Shown: piece by piece, positions 42,091-51,278 of the stretch
Layout: each line of letters starts with the position of its first letter
Position numbering within the stretch: the stretch's first letter is position 1
Origin: Acidobacteriota bacterium
GTDB taxonomy: Bacteria; Acidobacteriota; Terriglobia; Acidiferrales; UBA7541
Reading direction: 5' to 3'
NCBI GenBank assembly: GCA_013289715.1
Contig: JABCZJ010000017.1
Coordinates: 62,001 to 126,000, forward strand
Length of the DNA: 64,000 bases
Notes under the pieces: model-generated
Told to the model about the DNA's origin: nothing
The model's input: only the letters and a program-made list of their open reading frames with translations
Database searches by the model: none
Made by a program: the position numbers and the translations under genes

Positions 42091-42257
42091 CCCCCCGCAG
42101 TCAATCCTCCGCAAATCTCCCTGAGCGCAGGTAGTGGTGCGATTTCCGAGTCCGGACCGACCGGGAGCAGGCCATCCGCTACGCCGGCGTTTCGCGATAC
42201 GGATCACCTGAACTTCAGTACAGTACCCGTGTCGTACCCGCCTCGTTATCATGCCGT

Positions 42258-43376
42258 ATGCTCAGACGACATGGTCGCAGCGTATCGCAAATCACCAACC
42301 TCTTCGCGCTTCTGATTCTTGCGCTTGCCACCAGCTCTTGCATTCACTTCGACGTGACCCAGGCCCAAGTCCCGATCGAAACCGTCATGCAGGCCATTCA
42401 TGAATACGGCCGCGGCCACCAGGTTTTGCCTTCCCCCGCTGCGTCCACCGCGACGACGGAAACCGAGGAAAGTTATCGCACCGACGTCAGCCTGCTGCTG
42501 GCCGAGGAAAATTTCGCGGAGCTTGAAAAAATCGCTGAACGGAATCGCACTGAACGACCTCTTTTCGTCGGCGGCCTCTGGAAAAACAACGTTTTCTTCA
42601 ATGCGTTAGGTTATCCGCCTCACGAGGGCGAAACGAAGGATTCCGACTACCAATTTCAAATCCGCCGCATTCAAAAATGGGTCGCCGCGTATCCGCAATC
42701 CTCCGCCGCCCGCATTTCTCTCGCACGCTGCTATACCGACTACGCCGATTTCGCTCGCGGCGAGGGCACAGCCGACACGGTCTCGAACGGTCAGTGGAGG
42801 CTTTACAATTCGCGAGCCGCCACAGCCAAAGAGTCCCTGCTGGCCGCAGCGCGCCTCAAAGAGCGCGATCCTCACTGGTACGAGGCTATGCAGCAGGTCG
42901 CCTTTAGAGAAGGATGGGATAACGCGCACGCGCGCGAGCTGCTCGATCAAGCGGCGGGCTTCGAGCCTAGCTACTATCATTACTATCGCGAGTATGCCGA
43001 CTACCTTAAGCCCCAGTGGTACGGCAAGCCTGGCGCAATCCCGGCATTTGCCGAGGAAGCCTCTTCGAGTCTTGCCGAGCCCGATGGTTCGATACTCTAT
43101 TTCCGCATCGTCAGCTCGCTCGCTTGCAATTGTGCACCGGAGGTCGCCGAGCTGCCCAGCGTATCGTTGACGAAATTCAGAACCGGCTACGAGAACGTTC
43201 GGCGGCTCTACGGGTTCTCAAACTTGAACGCCAATCGCTATGCGTTCGTGGCCTATACATTCAAGGACAAGCCTTCGGCCCAGCAAGCCTTCGCTTCCAT
43301 AGCGGATATGGAGCACGATGTTTGGTGGGGACCGCACACATTTGAGGCCGCCCGAGCCTGGGCTAATACACCCTAG
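42258..43376 (+). CDS. Lipoprotein of unknown function, DUF4034-like
   Basis: Product of 372 residues. A signal peptide ends in LALATSSC, a plausible lipobox with Cys28 lipidated, so it is probably an envelope lipoprotein. The rest is helical: SYRTDVSLLLAEENFAELEK, AERNRTERPLFVGGLW, and the HWYEAMQQVAFREGWD block. It looks like DUF4034-type proteins (helical hairpins, TPR-like), but I am not certain. Divergent from uvrA with about 190 bp between; no operon partner follows except deoB 164 bp later. Confidence 0.7.
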   Translation: MLRRHGRSVSQITNLFALLILALATSSCIHFDVTQAQVPIETVMQAIHEYGRGHQVLPSPAASTATTETEESYRTDVSLLLAEENFAELEKIAERNRTERPLFVGGLWKNNVFFNALGYPPHEGETKDSDYQFQIRRIQKWVAAYPQSSAARISLARCYTDYADFARGEGTADTVSNGQWRLYNSRAATAKESLLAAARLKERDPHWYEAMQQVAFREGWDNAHARELLDQAAGFEPSYYHYYREYADYLKPQWYGKPGAIPAFAEEASSSLAEPDGSILYFRIVSSLACNCAPEVAELPSVSLTKFRTGYENVRRLYGFSNLNANRYAFVAYTFKDKPSAQQAFASIADMEHDVWWGPHTFEAARAWANTP

Positions 43377-43540
43377 CTCTGGTCTCTTTTCCCATTCCAA
43401 TTCAACCTTCCGGCTAGCGTCTGGTCAACTCTTCGACCATATCCCGTCGCGTGGCTCGATCCCGCCCTGCACTCGCGCATCTGCGTCTGTGGAGTACAAT
43501 CTCAATTCAACAGCGCCAGCAAATTAGCCGGGAGGAATCA

Positions 43541-44734
43541 GTGGGGCAGGGCACTACGCATTTTGCGCGTGCGATCTGGATTGTTCTCGACAGCGTCGGC
43601 ATCGGCGAACTGCCCGATGCCGCTGATTACGGCGACGTTGGCCGCGACACGCTCGGGCACATTGCGCGCTCGCGCGCGCTGCATCTGCCGAATCTGGTGC
43701 GCCTGGGCCTTGCAAATATTAAGCCGCTCGAGCATCTCGCGCCGGCTGCGCATCCGGCCGGAGGTTACGGCAAAGGCGCCACGCGCTCGCCGGGAAAGGA
43801 CACGACGACCGGCCACTGGGAAATGGCCGGAGTCTGGCTCGACCAGGCGTTCCCGGTCTATCCGCACGGATTTTCGCAGCTGCTCATCACCGAATTCGAG
43901 CGCCGGATCGGCCGCCAGACGCTGGCCAACAAGCCCGCCTCCGGTACAGAAATTCTCAAGGAACTTGGCGCAGAACACGTGCGCACCGGATACCCGATCG
44001 TGTACACCTCCGGCGACAGCGTTTTCCAGATCGCCGCACACGAAGACGTGATCCCGGTGCCGGAACTTTATCGCATGTGCGAAATCGCGCGAAAACTTCT
44101 CGATGGCCCGAACCGCGTGGGACGCGTAATCGCGCGCCCGTTTACCGGCTCGGATGGAAATTTTCGCCGCACGGAACGCCGCCACGATTACGCCGTCGAG
44201 CCGCCTCGGCCCATGCTGCTCGACGTCCTGGCCGAAAACAAAACGCCAGTCTTCGGCGTCGGCAAAATTCACGACATCTACAACGGCCGCGGCGTCGACG
44301 ACTACGTCACCACAAAAAATAATGGCGACGGCATGGCCAAGCTCACGGAAGCGCTCGCGCGGCAACCAAAAGGCCTGATCTTCGCGAACCTGGTTGATTT
44401 CGACATGCTCTACGGCCACCGCAAAGACGTGGAAGGTTTCGCGCGTTCACTGGAAGAATTCGACCAGCTACTAGGTCCGTTCCTGGCGGCGATGCGTGCC
44501 GACGACCTGCTCTTACTCACCGCCGATCACGGCTGCGACCCCGACCCCGTAAATCCGACAACGGATCACTCGCGCGAATACGTCCCCATCATTGCCTACA
44601 GCCCGGGCAACGGGCAAAACGGCTCAGATTTGGGCACACGCGAAACCCTAGCCGACATGGGCCAAACAGTAGCCGAAAATTTCGGCGGGAAAATCCCGCA
44701 TGGAGTGAGTTTTCTGGAAATGCTGAGGAAATAA
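43541..44734 (+). CDS. deoB: Phosphopentomutase
   Basis: Alkaline-phosphatase-superfamily enzyme (397 residues) that interconverts ribose-1-phosphate and ribose-5-phosphate, and the deoxy forms, in nucleoside breakdown. The metal site and phosphothreonine region are visible: VLDSVGIGELPDAADYGD, SPGKDTTTGHWEMAG (phosphorylated Thr), and TADHGCDPDP...TDHSREYVP. A GTG start at 43541 is chosen because GGGAGGA lies 6 nt upstream; the ORF reaches 43451 but has no Shine-Dalgarno there. Its product is the substrate of DeoC, encoded at 1.2 kb. Confidence 0.93.
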   Translation: MGQGTTHFARAIWIVLDSVGIGELPDAADYGDVGRDTLGHIARSRALHLPNLVRLGLANIKPLEHLAPAAHPAGGYGKGATRSPGKDTTTGHWEMAGVWLDQAFPVYPHGFSQLLITEFERRIGRQTLANKPASGTEILKELGAEHVRTGYPIVYTSGDSVFQIAAHEDVIPVPELYRMCEIARKLLDGPNRVGRVIARPFTGSDGNFRRTERRHDYAVEPPRPMLLDVLAENKTPVFGVGKIHDIYNGRGVDDYVTTKNNGDGMAKLTEALARQPKGLIFANLVDFDMLYGHRKDVEGFARSLEEFDQLLGPFLAAMRADDLLLLTADHGCDPDPVNPTTDHSREYVPIIAYSPGNGQNGSDLGTRETLADMGQTVAENFGGKIPHGVSFLEMLRK

Positions 44735-44762
44735 TGCGAGGAATTAAAGCTTTCGGCGCGGG

Positions 44763-45809
44763 CTAGTCGCCTTGCGCGGCCTTCTGCGCGTAATACCCAG
44801 TCCGCGTCCGCACCGACAATTTCTCGTGCCCCTTCGACGCGTTCAATTCCACCTTCACGCTGCGAAACGTCCCATCCTTAGCCGCATTCGTAGGGTAGTA
44901 GCCCAACGTGTACTGGTTGCGTATATCGCGCGCCACCTGCACGCAAACCGGGTCCACGTCTTCTAATCGGTCTGGAAAGAAAGCCAACCCACCAGTGGAT
45001 TCCGCCAAAGTGGTCAATTCTTTCTTCGATTTGCGCACCATCTTCTTCTGGTTCTTTCTATCCTCATCGCTGAAAACGCCGATGGCGTAAATCACCGCGT
45101 TCGATTCCACCGCCGCCTTCACGGTGTAAGAAAAATCCTTCCGGCTAGCGTCGTCATCGCCATCGGTAATCACCAGCAACACGCGCTTGTCTTTGTGCCC
45201 CTTCTTCAAATGGTCCAGCGACCCAATGATCGCGTCATACAGCGCCGTGCTGCCCCGCGTGTCAATCCGTTCCAGCGCCTCATGCAATTCCTGCGGATTG
45301 CTGGTGAAGTCCTCATCCAGATCCAGGTAATACTCGTCGTTAAAATTCACCACAAAAACTTCGTCCGCCGGATTGCTCGTGCGCACAAAAGAAAGCGCCG
45401 CAGCGTTCACCTGTGGCCGCTTCTCCTTCATGCTGCCGCTGTTATCAATCACGAGGCCCATCGTCACCGGAATATCTTCTTTCGAAAATACCGAAATCTT
45501 CTGCTCCACTTTGTCTTCAAACACGCGAAAATCATTCCCGGTCAGCCCGGGAACAAATTGCCCCTTGTCATCCACAACGGTGGCATGCAAAACCACCAAG
45601 TCCACGACGGATTTCAGATGATGGCTCTGATCGGTCTGTGCGTTCGAACCCGCAGCTCCAGCAGGAGGCGGTGGCGGCGGGGGATTGGGAACGGGAATGG
45701 GATTTTGCGCGAGAGCACACGGCCCCGCGCAAACTGCCAGCAGCAGAATCAAAAACACAAAAGAAAGAAATCGCCTAATGTCCCGGCGCGTAATATCCGG
45801 TCTTGGCAT
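44763..45809 (-). CDS. Exported VWFA-domain protein, TIGR03436-like (second of pair)
   Basis: Product of about 348 residues from the ATG at 45809. After a signal peptide (FLSFVFLILLLAVCAGPCALA) there is a Pro-rich linker (PNPPPPPPPAG), then a short beta domain (VDLVVLHATVVDDKGQFVPG, DFRVFEDKVEQKISVFS) and a VWFA domain with MIDAS residues DNSGS, a Thr in STALYDAI, and ITDGDDD. The C-terminus YTLGYYPTNAAKDGTFRSVK and GYYA are hallmarks of the acidobacterial family. It overlaps the upstream paralogue by 35 bp, suggesting tandem duplication and coupled translation. Function is unknown; extracellular protein binding is likely. Confidence 0.85.
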   Translation of the reverse strand: MPRPDITRRDIRRFLSFVFLILLLAVCAGPCALAQNPIPVPNPPPPPPPAGAAGSNAQTDQSHHLKSVVDLVVLHATVVDDKGQFVPGLTGNDFRVFEDKVEQKISVFSKEDIPVTMGLVIDNSGSMKEKRPQVNAAALSFVRTSNPADEVFVVNFNDEYYLDLDEDFTSNPQELHEALERIDTRGSTALYDAIIGSLDHLKKGHKDKRVLLVITDGDDDASRKDFSYTVKAAVESNAVIYAIGVFSDEDRKNQKKMVRKSKKELTTLAESTGGLAFFPDRLEDVDPVCVQVARDIRNQYTLGYYPTNAAKDGTFRSVKVELNASKGHEKLSVRTRTGYYAQKAAQGD

Positions 45810-46779
45810 AGACGGTAAGAGGCGGTAGTCCCTTCGGTGGGCGCAGCTTGATTTTAATCTTTCGCCATTTTCCATCGCGGTTGTGATCGCTCGGTCGGTA
45901 TCCCAAGACATATTGATTGCGCAGCTCCATGCTGATTTTCGTCGCGACATCCGGCAAATCTTTCAGATTGTTGACCGCGAACGCGCGGCCGCCTGTCATC
46001 TGCGTCAAATCCGCCAGCAAGGATGGCCCCAGTTGCTCTTCCGGCGTCGGACCGCCGTTGGGTTCAAAAAGTCCGATCGCGTAAATCTGTACGTCCGCTT
46101 CCCGTGCATACCTCCGAATGTCCGTCTCGGAGTACCGGCTGTGATTATCGCCTCCGTCCGATATGATGAGCAACGCCTTCTTTGTGTTGCGTGCTCCTTT
46201 CATCTCGCTCAGTCCCAGGTAAATCCCGTCCAGTAGCGCCGTCTCTCCACGCGCCGCCGTGAACATCAAATGATTCTGCAGTTCCTCCACGCTCCCCGTA
46301 AAATTACTCGCCAGCTGCGCGCGATCGTTGAAATTCACCAGCAGAAATTCATCCTGCGGATTCGCCGTGCGGAAAAATTGCACCGCCGCCAGGCGCGATT
46401 TTTCGATTTTGTCGGACATGCTGCCGCTCATATCGAAAATCACGCCAATGGATATCGGCACATCTTCGCTGGTGAAGCGCACAATCTCCTGCTCGGAGTT
46501 GTCCTCGAATACGCGGAAATTCTCCTGCTCCAATCCGGTAACCAGCCGCCCGTAAGGGTCCGTCACCGAAATGGGAACCAGAGTAATTTCTGTCTCCGCC
46601 TTCAGCGATTTACCTTTTTCGATTTTCTGGGAATTTTCAGGACGCGTGGGGCCTTGCGTTTGCGCCCCGGCGGGAACCGCAATCAATCCACTACAGCAAA
46701 AAACGAGCAACGTGCAAATTCCCACAACCCTTGCACTTCCAGCTGGCTGCGGTGCGCGGTATCTCAACTTGGCCCCCAC
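45775..46779 (-). CDS. Exported VWFA-domain protein, TIGR03436-like (first of pair)
   Basis: About 334 residues if it starts at the GTG at 46779. The longer ORF (to 46983) runs over the kdsB start, so the upstream ATG is unlikely. A signal peptide (VVGICTLLVFCCSGLIAVPA) precedes a linker and the same domain plan as its neighbour: ITLVPISVTDPYGRLVTG, NFRVFEDNSEQEIVRF, MIDAS DMSGS, Thr in GETALLDGI, and ISDGGDN, ending in QYVLGYRPSDHNRDGKWRKI and KTGYYAPGH. It is the first gene of the pair on the minus strand and is divergent from kdsB. Start choice is moderately uncertain. Confidence 0.82.
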   Translation of the reverse strand: MGAKLRYRAPQPAGSARVVGICTLLVFCCSGLIAVPAGAQTQGPTRPENSQKIEKGKSLKAETEITLVPISVTDPYGRLVTGLEQENFRVFEDNSEQEIVRFTSEDVPISIGVIFDMSGSMSDKIEKSRLAAVQFFRTANPQDEFLLVNFNDRAQLASNFTGSVEELQNHLMFTAARGETALLDGIYLGLSEMKGARNTKKALLIISDGGDNHSRYSETDIRRYAREADVQIYAIGLFEPNGGPTPEEQLGPSLLADLTQMTGGRAFAVNNLKDLPDVATKISMELRNQYVLGYRPSDHNRDGKWRKIKIKLRPPKGLPPLTVYAKTGYYAPGH

Positions 46780-46976
46780 CTCTGCCGCGGGACTCGCGTA
46801 GCTCTGGGCAGCTCTGCAGGTCGCTGGCGGCGATTCTATCACTCGCGATGCCCAAAGCAAGCGCCACGTGTAACTTCTGTGTAACTTCTGAGCTGTCCGA
46901 GCCGAGCAGAATCCAGCGCCAACGACCCGATAATAGGTGTTAAGATGCGAGCGCCAGCGAAAGGTGAGCAACCCCC

Positions 46977-47756
46977 ATGCCAAATTCCGGCGAACCGACG
47001 GTCCTGGTAGTAATCCCCGCGCGCTATGCTTCCAACCGCTTTCCCGGTAAGCCGCTCGCGCCCATCGCTGACAAGCCCATGATTCAACACGTTGTTGAGC
47101 GCGTGCGCCACGCCAGCCTGCCTGCGCGCGTCCTGGTCGCCACCGAAGACGACCGCATCAAGTCCGCCGTCGAAGCCTTCGGGGCCGAAGCCATTTTGAC
47201 CCGCCCCGACCACCGGACTGGCACCGACCGCGTCGCCGAGGTCGCCGCCCATATCCCTGCCGACCTCTATATCAACGTGCAGGGCGACGAACCCCTTATT
47301 GACCCCGGCGTCGTGGACGCTCTGGCCGCGGCGATGGCGGAAGACGAAACGATCCAGCTCGTGACGCCCTGTACGGCCATCACCCAGCCGGCTGAGATCA
47401 TGGACCCCAACGTCGTCAAAGTTGTCCAGGATTTCGACGGCCAGGCGCTCTATTTTTCCCGCGCTCCCGTACCCTGGGTTCGCGATACCGGCGACCGGGT
47501 CGCCGCCCGCCACTGGAAACACATCGGCCTCTACGGCTATCGCCGCGACGCGCTGCTGGAATTTCCCACGCTCCCGCCAGGCGAACTCGAACGCATCGAA
47601 CAACTAGAACAACTCCGCTGGCTGGAAAACGGTTTCCGCATGCACGTCGTAGAGACGATGTACAACGCCGTAAGCGTGGACGTCCCCGCCGACATCGAAC
47701 GAGTAGAAAAACTCCTGCACGCGCGCGCCAAATCCTCGACCCAGTCGACCAATTAG
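46977..47756 (+). CDS. kdsB: 3-deoxy-manno-octulosonate cytidylyltransferase
   Basis: Cytosolic enzyme (259 residues) that activates KDO with CTP to CMP-KDO for LPS inner-core synthesis. Signature segments are VIPARYASNRFPGKPLAPI, VLVATEDDRI, HRTGTDRVAEVA, INVQGDEPLIDP and KHIGLYGYRRDALLEF. It is the first gene of the KDO region: pyrG (its CTP supplier) follows 305 bp later, then kdsA, kdsD and kdsC. The ATG at 46977 has GAAAGGTGAG about 8 nt upstream. Confidence 0.95.
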   Translation: MPNSGEPTVLVVIPARYASNRFPGKPLAPIADKPMIQHVVERVRHASLPARVLVATEDDRIKSAVEAFGAEAILTRPDHRTGTDRVAEVAAHIPADLYINVQGDEPLIDPGVVDALAAAMAEDETIQLVTPCTAITQPAEIMDPNVVKVVQDFDGQALYFSRAPVPWVRDTGDRVAARHWKHIGLYGYRRDALLEFPTLPPGELERIEQLEQLRWLENGFRMHVVETMYNAVSVDVPADIERVEKLLHARAKSSTQSTN

Positions 47757-48061
47757 GTTTTGGCAGCATAGGCAATCTTGCCTGTGCTCTTCGGTTTTCA
47801 CTGCGCCCTCTGCGTTTCTGCGGTAGCCTTTCTTGTCGCCGTTGGCTTTTAGCTCTTAACTGTCGACTTTGAGCTCTTAACTCCGCACTTCCTCTGTGTT
47901 AAATGCGTCGCTTTTCTCTGCGTTTCTGTGTTTCTGTGCCTCTGTGCATCTGTCGCCAAACTTCTTTCCGCCCCGCATCGTCCAACAAAAATTAATGCGC
48001 AGTGTAAAAATTCGTAATTTGACTCTCACCTCGAATCCCCGCATAATGTTTCGTACGCAGA
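47757..48061. repeat. CT-rich simple-repeat tract between kdsB and pyrG
   Basis: The gap contains no gene. It is filled with CTCTGCGTTTCTG, CCTCTGTGTTAAATG, GTTTCTGTGTTTCTGTGCCT and TGTGCATCTGTCGCC, plus TTGGCTTTTAGCTCTTAAC and GACTTTGAGCTCTTAACT, a near direct repeat. The same style of sequence occurs at 6860-7012, 50275-50345 and 52890-53003. Confidence 0.6.
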
Positions 48062-49750
48062 TTGTCCCGGAGGATTTCACCCGACTTGCGCACCGCCCCA
48101 AAATACATTTTTGTGACGGGTGGCGTGGTTTCTTCTCTCGGGAAAGGCGTAGCGGCGGCCTCGATGGGCTGCCTGCTCGAAAGCCGCGGTCTTCGCGTCA
48201 CCCTGCAGAAGTGCGATCCTTACCTCAACGTAGATCCCGGCACCATGTCTCCCTATCAGCACGGTGAAGTTTTCGTCACCGACGACGGCGCCGAAACCGA
48301 TCTCGACCTCGGCCACTACGAACGCTTCACTTCCGCGCATCTAACACGCGACCACAACTGGACCACCGGCCGTTTCTACGAATCCATTATCACTAAAGAA
48401 CGCCGCGGCGATTATCTCGGCAAGACCGTCCAGGTAATCCCGCACGTCACCGATGAAATCAAAGCCGCCTTCCGCAAAGTGGCCGAAGGCGTGGACGTTG
48501 TCCTGGTCGAAATCGGTGGCACCGTTGGCGACATCGAATCGCTTCCATTCCTTGAAGCCATCCGCCAGATGCGCCTCGAGCTAGGCCCCGAAAATGTAAT
48601 CTTCGTGCACCTGACGCTGGTGCCGTTCATTCCCACCGCCGGTGAACTGAAAACCAAGCCCACGCAGCACAGCGTTAAAGAACTCCTGAGCATCGGAATT
48701 CAACCCGACGTCCTGATCTGCCGCAGCGATCGCCCGCTCAGCACGGACCTGAAAGCGAAAATCGCGCTTTTCTGCAACGTCGCCGAAGCCTGCGTCATTT
48801 CCGCTCCCGATGTCGGCAACATCTACGAAGTCCCCATGACTCTCGCATCCGAGGGGCTCGACGAACAAATTCTGCGCCTGCTGCGCCTGGAGGCTCCGCC
48901 GCGCGATTTGAGCCGCTGGCTGGCCATGTTAGAGACGCTCGAGCATCCCAACGGGGAAGTGCGCATCGGTGTAGTGGGGAAGTACGTCCAGCTCGAAGAC
49001 GCCTACAAAAGTTTGCGCGAAGCTTTAGGGCACGGCGGCCTGGCCAATCGTCAGCGCGTAGTAATCGAATGGATTGAAGCCGAAGATATCGATTCGCCCG
49101 CAACCGCCGAGCGGCTGCTGCGCCACGTGGACGGCATTCTAGTTCCCGGTGGTTTCGGCAAACGCGGGATTGCAGGAATGGTTCACACCATCACCTACGC
49201 GCGCGAGAAAAAAATTCCGTTCTTCGGCATTTGTCTCGGCATGCAATGCGCGACGATCGAATACGCGCGCCAGGTATCTCATATCGAGCACGCCGATAGC
49301 ACCGAATTCGATCCGTCCACCCCGAATCGCGTGATCTACAAACTCCGCGAACTCCTCGGCGTGGACGAAATGGGCGGCACCATGCGCCTGGGCGCGTGGC
49401 CCTGCAAACTAGAGCCTGGCTCCTTCGCCGCCAAAGCCTACGGCCAGCTGGAAATTTCCGAGCGCCACCGCCATCGCTACGAATTCAACTGCGAGTACGA
49501 AGAAACTCTCACGCGCGCCGGCTTCCGAATCACTGGACGCACACCTGACGGCGTCTACGTAGAAATAATCGAAGCCCCGAACCATCCCTGGTTCCTGGGC
49601 TGCCAATTCCATCCCGAATTCAAATCCAAGCCGCTGGCACCGCACCCGCTCTTCGCCGCCTTCATCCGCGCCAGCCTGGAAAATCGCCACCACCGCCTAG
49701 GCGCCGCAACAGAATCCAGAGTAACAGCCGCCGAACCTGCCAGCGATTAG
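48062..49750 (+). CDS. pyrG: CTP synthase
   Basis: Bifunctional amidotransferase (about 555-562 residues) that makes CTP from UTP, ATP and glutamine. The synthase domain begins YIFVTGGVVSSLGKGVAAAS with the P-loop, then DPYLNVDPGTMSPYQHGEVF and the UTP site. The C-terminal glutaminase has LVPGGFGKRGIAGM, the nucleophile elbow GICLGMQC, and HPEFKS near the end. No ATG fits: the reading frame can start at TTG 48062 or TTG 48086. GGAGG at 48069-48073 lies upstream of the second with 12-nt spacing, so 48086 is also plausible. Placing pyrG in the KDO region fits the CTP demand of kdsB. Confidence 0.95.
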   Translation: MSRRISPDLRTAPKYIFVTGGVVSSLGKGVAAASMGCLLESRGLRVTLQKCDPYLNVDPGTMSPYQHGEVFVTDDGAETDLDLGHYERFTSAHLTRDHNWTTGRFYESIITKERRGDYLGKTVQVIPHVTDEIKAAFRKVAEGVDVVLVEIGGTVGDIESLPFLEAIRQMRLELGPENVIFVHLTLVPFIPTAGELKTKPTQHSVKELLSIGIQPDVLICRSDRPLSTDLKAKIALFCNVAEACVISAPDVGNIYEVPMTLASEGLDEQILRLLRLEAPPRDLSRWLAMLETLEHPNGEVRIGVVGKYVQLEDAYKSLREALGHGGLANRQRVVIEWIEAEDIDSPATAERLLRHVDGILVPGGFGKRGIAGMVHTITYAREKKIPFFGICLGMQCATIEYARQVSHIEHADSTEFDPSTPNRVIYKLRELLGVDEMGGTMRLGAWPCKLEPGSFAAKAYGQLEISERHRHRYEFNCEYEETLTRAGFRITGRTPDGVYVEIIEAPNHPWFLGCQFHPEFKSKPLAPHPLFAAFIRASLENRHHRLGAATESRVTAAEPASD

Positions 49751-50181
49751 CATCCGCGCCGACGCTCGGCATGATCGCGGACCACCTTAGGCCTGCCTCC
49801 CAGCTTCCCGTTCCTGCGCGCAGCAGACAACTTCGCCGCGCTGCGAGACTTCCCGCCGATCGCTCCCAGTCGTGCCGCCATCTGAGCCCGTGATCCTAGA
49901 AATCCCTGCAAGAGCGCGGGCAAATAGATGTCCGCATCCAGCCGCGGAAAATGAATCCCAAACCCCCAAGGGCTAATCTGGATCTCGCGAAGCTGCGAAG
50001 CCGTGGCCTTCTCCAAGCCCCGCGCCTCGCGCGGCGAAAAAGCCACATCCAACCCAGAATTAAGCCGGATCACCACCCGTCCTAGCCTCCGGTCATACCG
50101 CGCCGCAACCGCCATCGGCATTGCCGACCGCAAACCTGCCTCCCGCCGATTCGCTCGCTCAAATTCTTCACGCGATGTCAT
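49747..50181 (-). CDS. DUF2442-domain protein
   Basis: Small protein of about 144 residues. The middle part (AVAARYDRRLGRVVIRLNSG followed by LDVAFSPREARGLEKAT; LREIQISPWGFGIHFPRLDA) fits DUF2442, a domain often encoded beside DUF4160 in putative toxin-antitoxin pairs. No DUF4160 gene is adjacent. The C-terminus is basic (RSAAKLSAARRNGKLGGRPK), as in nucleic-acid-binding tails. The start at 50181 is preceded by AAAGGA; an ATG at 50202 is the alternative. It lies on the minus strand between pyrG and kdsA, overlapping the end of pyrG by 4 bp, and so interrupts the KDO gene run. Confidence 0.8.
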   Translation of the reverse strand: MTSREEFERANRREAGLRSAMPMAVAARYDRRLGRVVIRLNSGLDVAFSPREARGLEKATASQLREIQISPWGFGIHFPRLDADIYLPALLQGFLGSRAQMAARLGAIGGKSRSAAKLSAARRNGKLGGRPKVVRDHAERRRGC

Positions 50182-50274
50182 GAATCCTTTCTCCCGCCTC
50201 ATCGTAATCCCAAGCGCTTAGGTTACGAAAGCACGATCGTATTCCACACCCGCTTCGTTGGCGTCGTTTCGATC

Positions 50275-50345
50275 TCTCCTCGCTCTGTGTCTCTGTGCCT
50301 GTGTGGCAATTCTGCCGTTGCCTTCCTCTGCATTCTCCGGATCTC
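50275..50345. repeat. CT-rich simple-repeat tract upstream of kdsA
   Basis: CCTCGCTCTGTGTCTCTGTG, CCTGTGTGGCAATTCTGCCG and TTGCCTTCCTCTGCATTCTC form a degenerate tract, similar in style to those near 6.9, 47.9 and 52.9 kb. Nothing else is visible in the 250-bp gap before kdsA. Confidence 0.55.
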
Positions 50346-50432
50346 TCCGGTGATCGCTCCTCCCGCCAGCAATTCAAAGTTGAAATACCACGCGTTCCCG
50401 CATAGTCTGTTCCCGCAACCATTCGCCAACAC

Positions 50433-51278
50433 ATGCCACCCGCCACTAGCTTCAGCGTCGCGAGCATCAGCTTCGGCCCCAACGCTCCCCTATTCCTGAT
50501 CGCAGGCCCCTGCGTGATCGAAAGCGAAGCCCACGCCACCGCCATGGCCGAAAAAATCGGCGCGATCGCCGCCGAACTCAACATCCCCTACATCTTTAAA
50601 GCCTCCTACGACAAAGCCAATCGCTCGTCCGTCTCCTCGTTCCGCGGCCCGCAACTCGAAGAAGGCCTGCGCATCCTGGCCGCCATAAAAAAACATACCG
50701 GCCTGCCGATCCTCACCGACGTCCACGACGTTTCCCAAGTCGGCCCCGCCGCCGAAGTTTGCGACATCCTGCAAATCCCCGCGTTCCTCTGCCGCCAAAC
50801 CGACTTGCTAGCCGCCGCCGGGCGCACCGCACGCGTCGTCAACGTAAAAAAAGGCCAGTTCGTCTCGCCCTGGGAAATGGCCAACGCCGCGGAAAAAATC
50901 GCGAGCACCGGCAACGAAAAAATCATCCTCACTGAACGCGGCACTTCCTTCGGCTACCAAAATCTCGTCGTGGACATGCGCTCCTTCCCCATCATGAAAA
51001 AATTCGGCTACCCTGTAGTCTTCGACGTCACCCATTCCGTCCAGCTCCCCGGCGGAGCAGGGAAGTCCAGCGGAGGCCAACCAGAATTCATCGAGCCGCT
51101 AGCGCGCGCCGGCACCGCCGCCGGCATCGATGGATTATTTCTCGAAGTGCACGACAATCCCGCGCAAGCACTCTCCGACGGCGCGAACGCGCTGCCGCTG
51201 GAAAAGCTCGGGCCGCTGCTGAAAAAAATTCTGCAACTCGCAGCCCTCACGCGCGAATGGGACGCCCCAGCTCAATGA
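50433..51278 (+). CDS. kdsA: 3-deoxy-8-phosphooctulonate synthase
   Basis: Cytosolic enzyme (281 residues) that joins phosphoenolpyruvate and arabinose-5-phosphate to give KDO-8-phosphate. Family motifs are LIAGPCVIES, FKASYDKANRSSVSSFRGP, GLPILTDVHD, IPAFLCRQTDLLAAAGRT, VNVKKGQFVSPWEM, ERGTSFGYQNLVVDMR and VVFDVTHSVQLPGG. The CVIES cysteine and DVHD histidine suggest the metal-dependent class. Its stop overlaps kdsD by 4 bp, so kdsA-kdsD-kdsC is an operon. Confidence 0.96.
   Translation: MPPATSFSVASISFGPNAPLFLIAGPCVIESEAHATAMAEKIGAIAAELNIPYIFKASYDKANRSSVSSFRGPQLEEGLRILAAIKKHTGLPILTDVHDVSQVGPAAEVCDILQIPAFLCRQTDLLAAAGRTARVVNVKKGQFVSPWEMANAAEKIASTGNEKIILTERGTSFGYQNLVVDMRSFPIMKKFGYPVVFDVTHSVQLPGGAGKSSGGQPEFIEPLARAGTAAGIDGLFLEVHDNPAQALSDGANALPLEKLGPLLKKILQLAALTREWDAPAQ

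Noticed and set aside
42070..42252. 61-codon N-terminal extension of UvrA
   Set aside because: Not part of the UvrA family core, contains the TATAAT element, and the ATG at 42069 gives a normal N-terminus.
46780..46983. N-terminal extension of the first VWFA protein
   Set aside because: Overlaps the kdsB start and has no signal-like feature; the signal peptide begins near the GTG at 46779.
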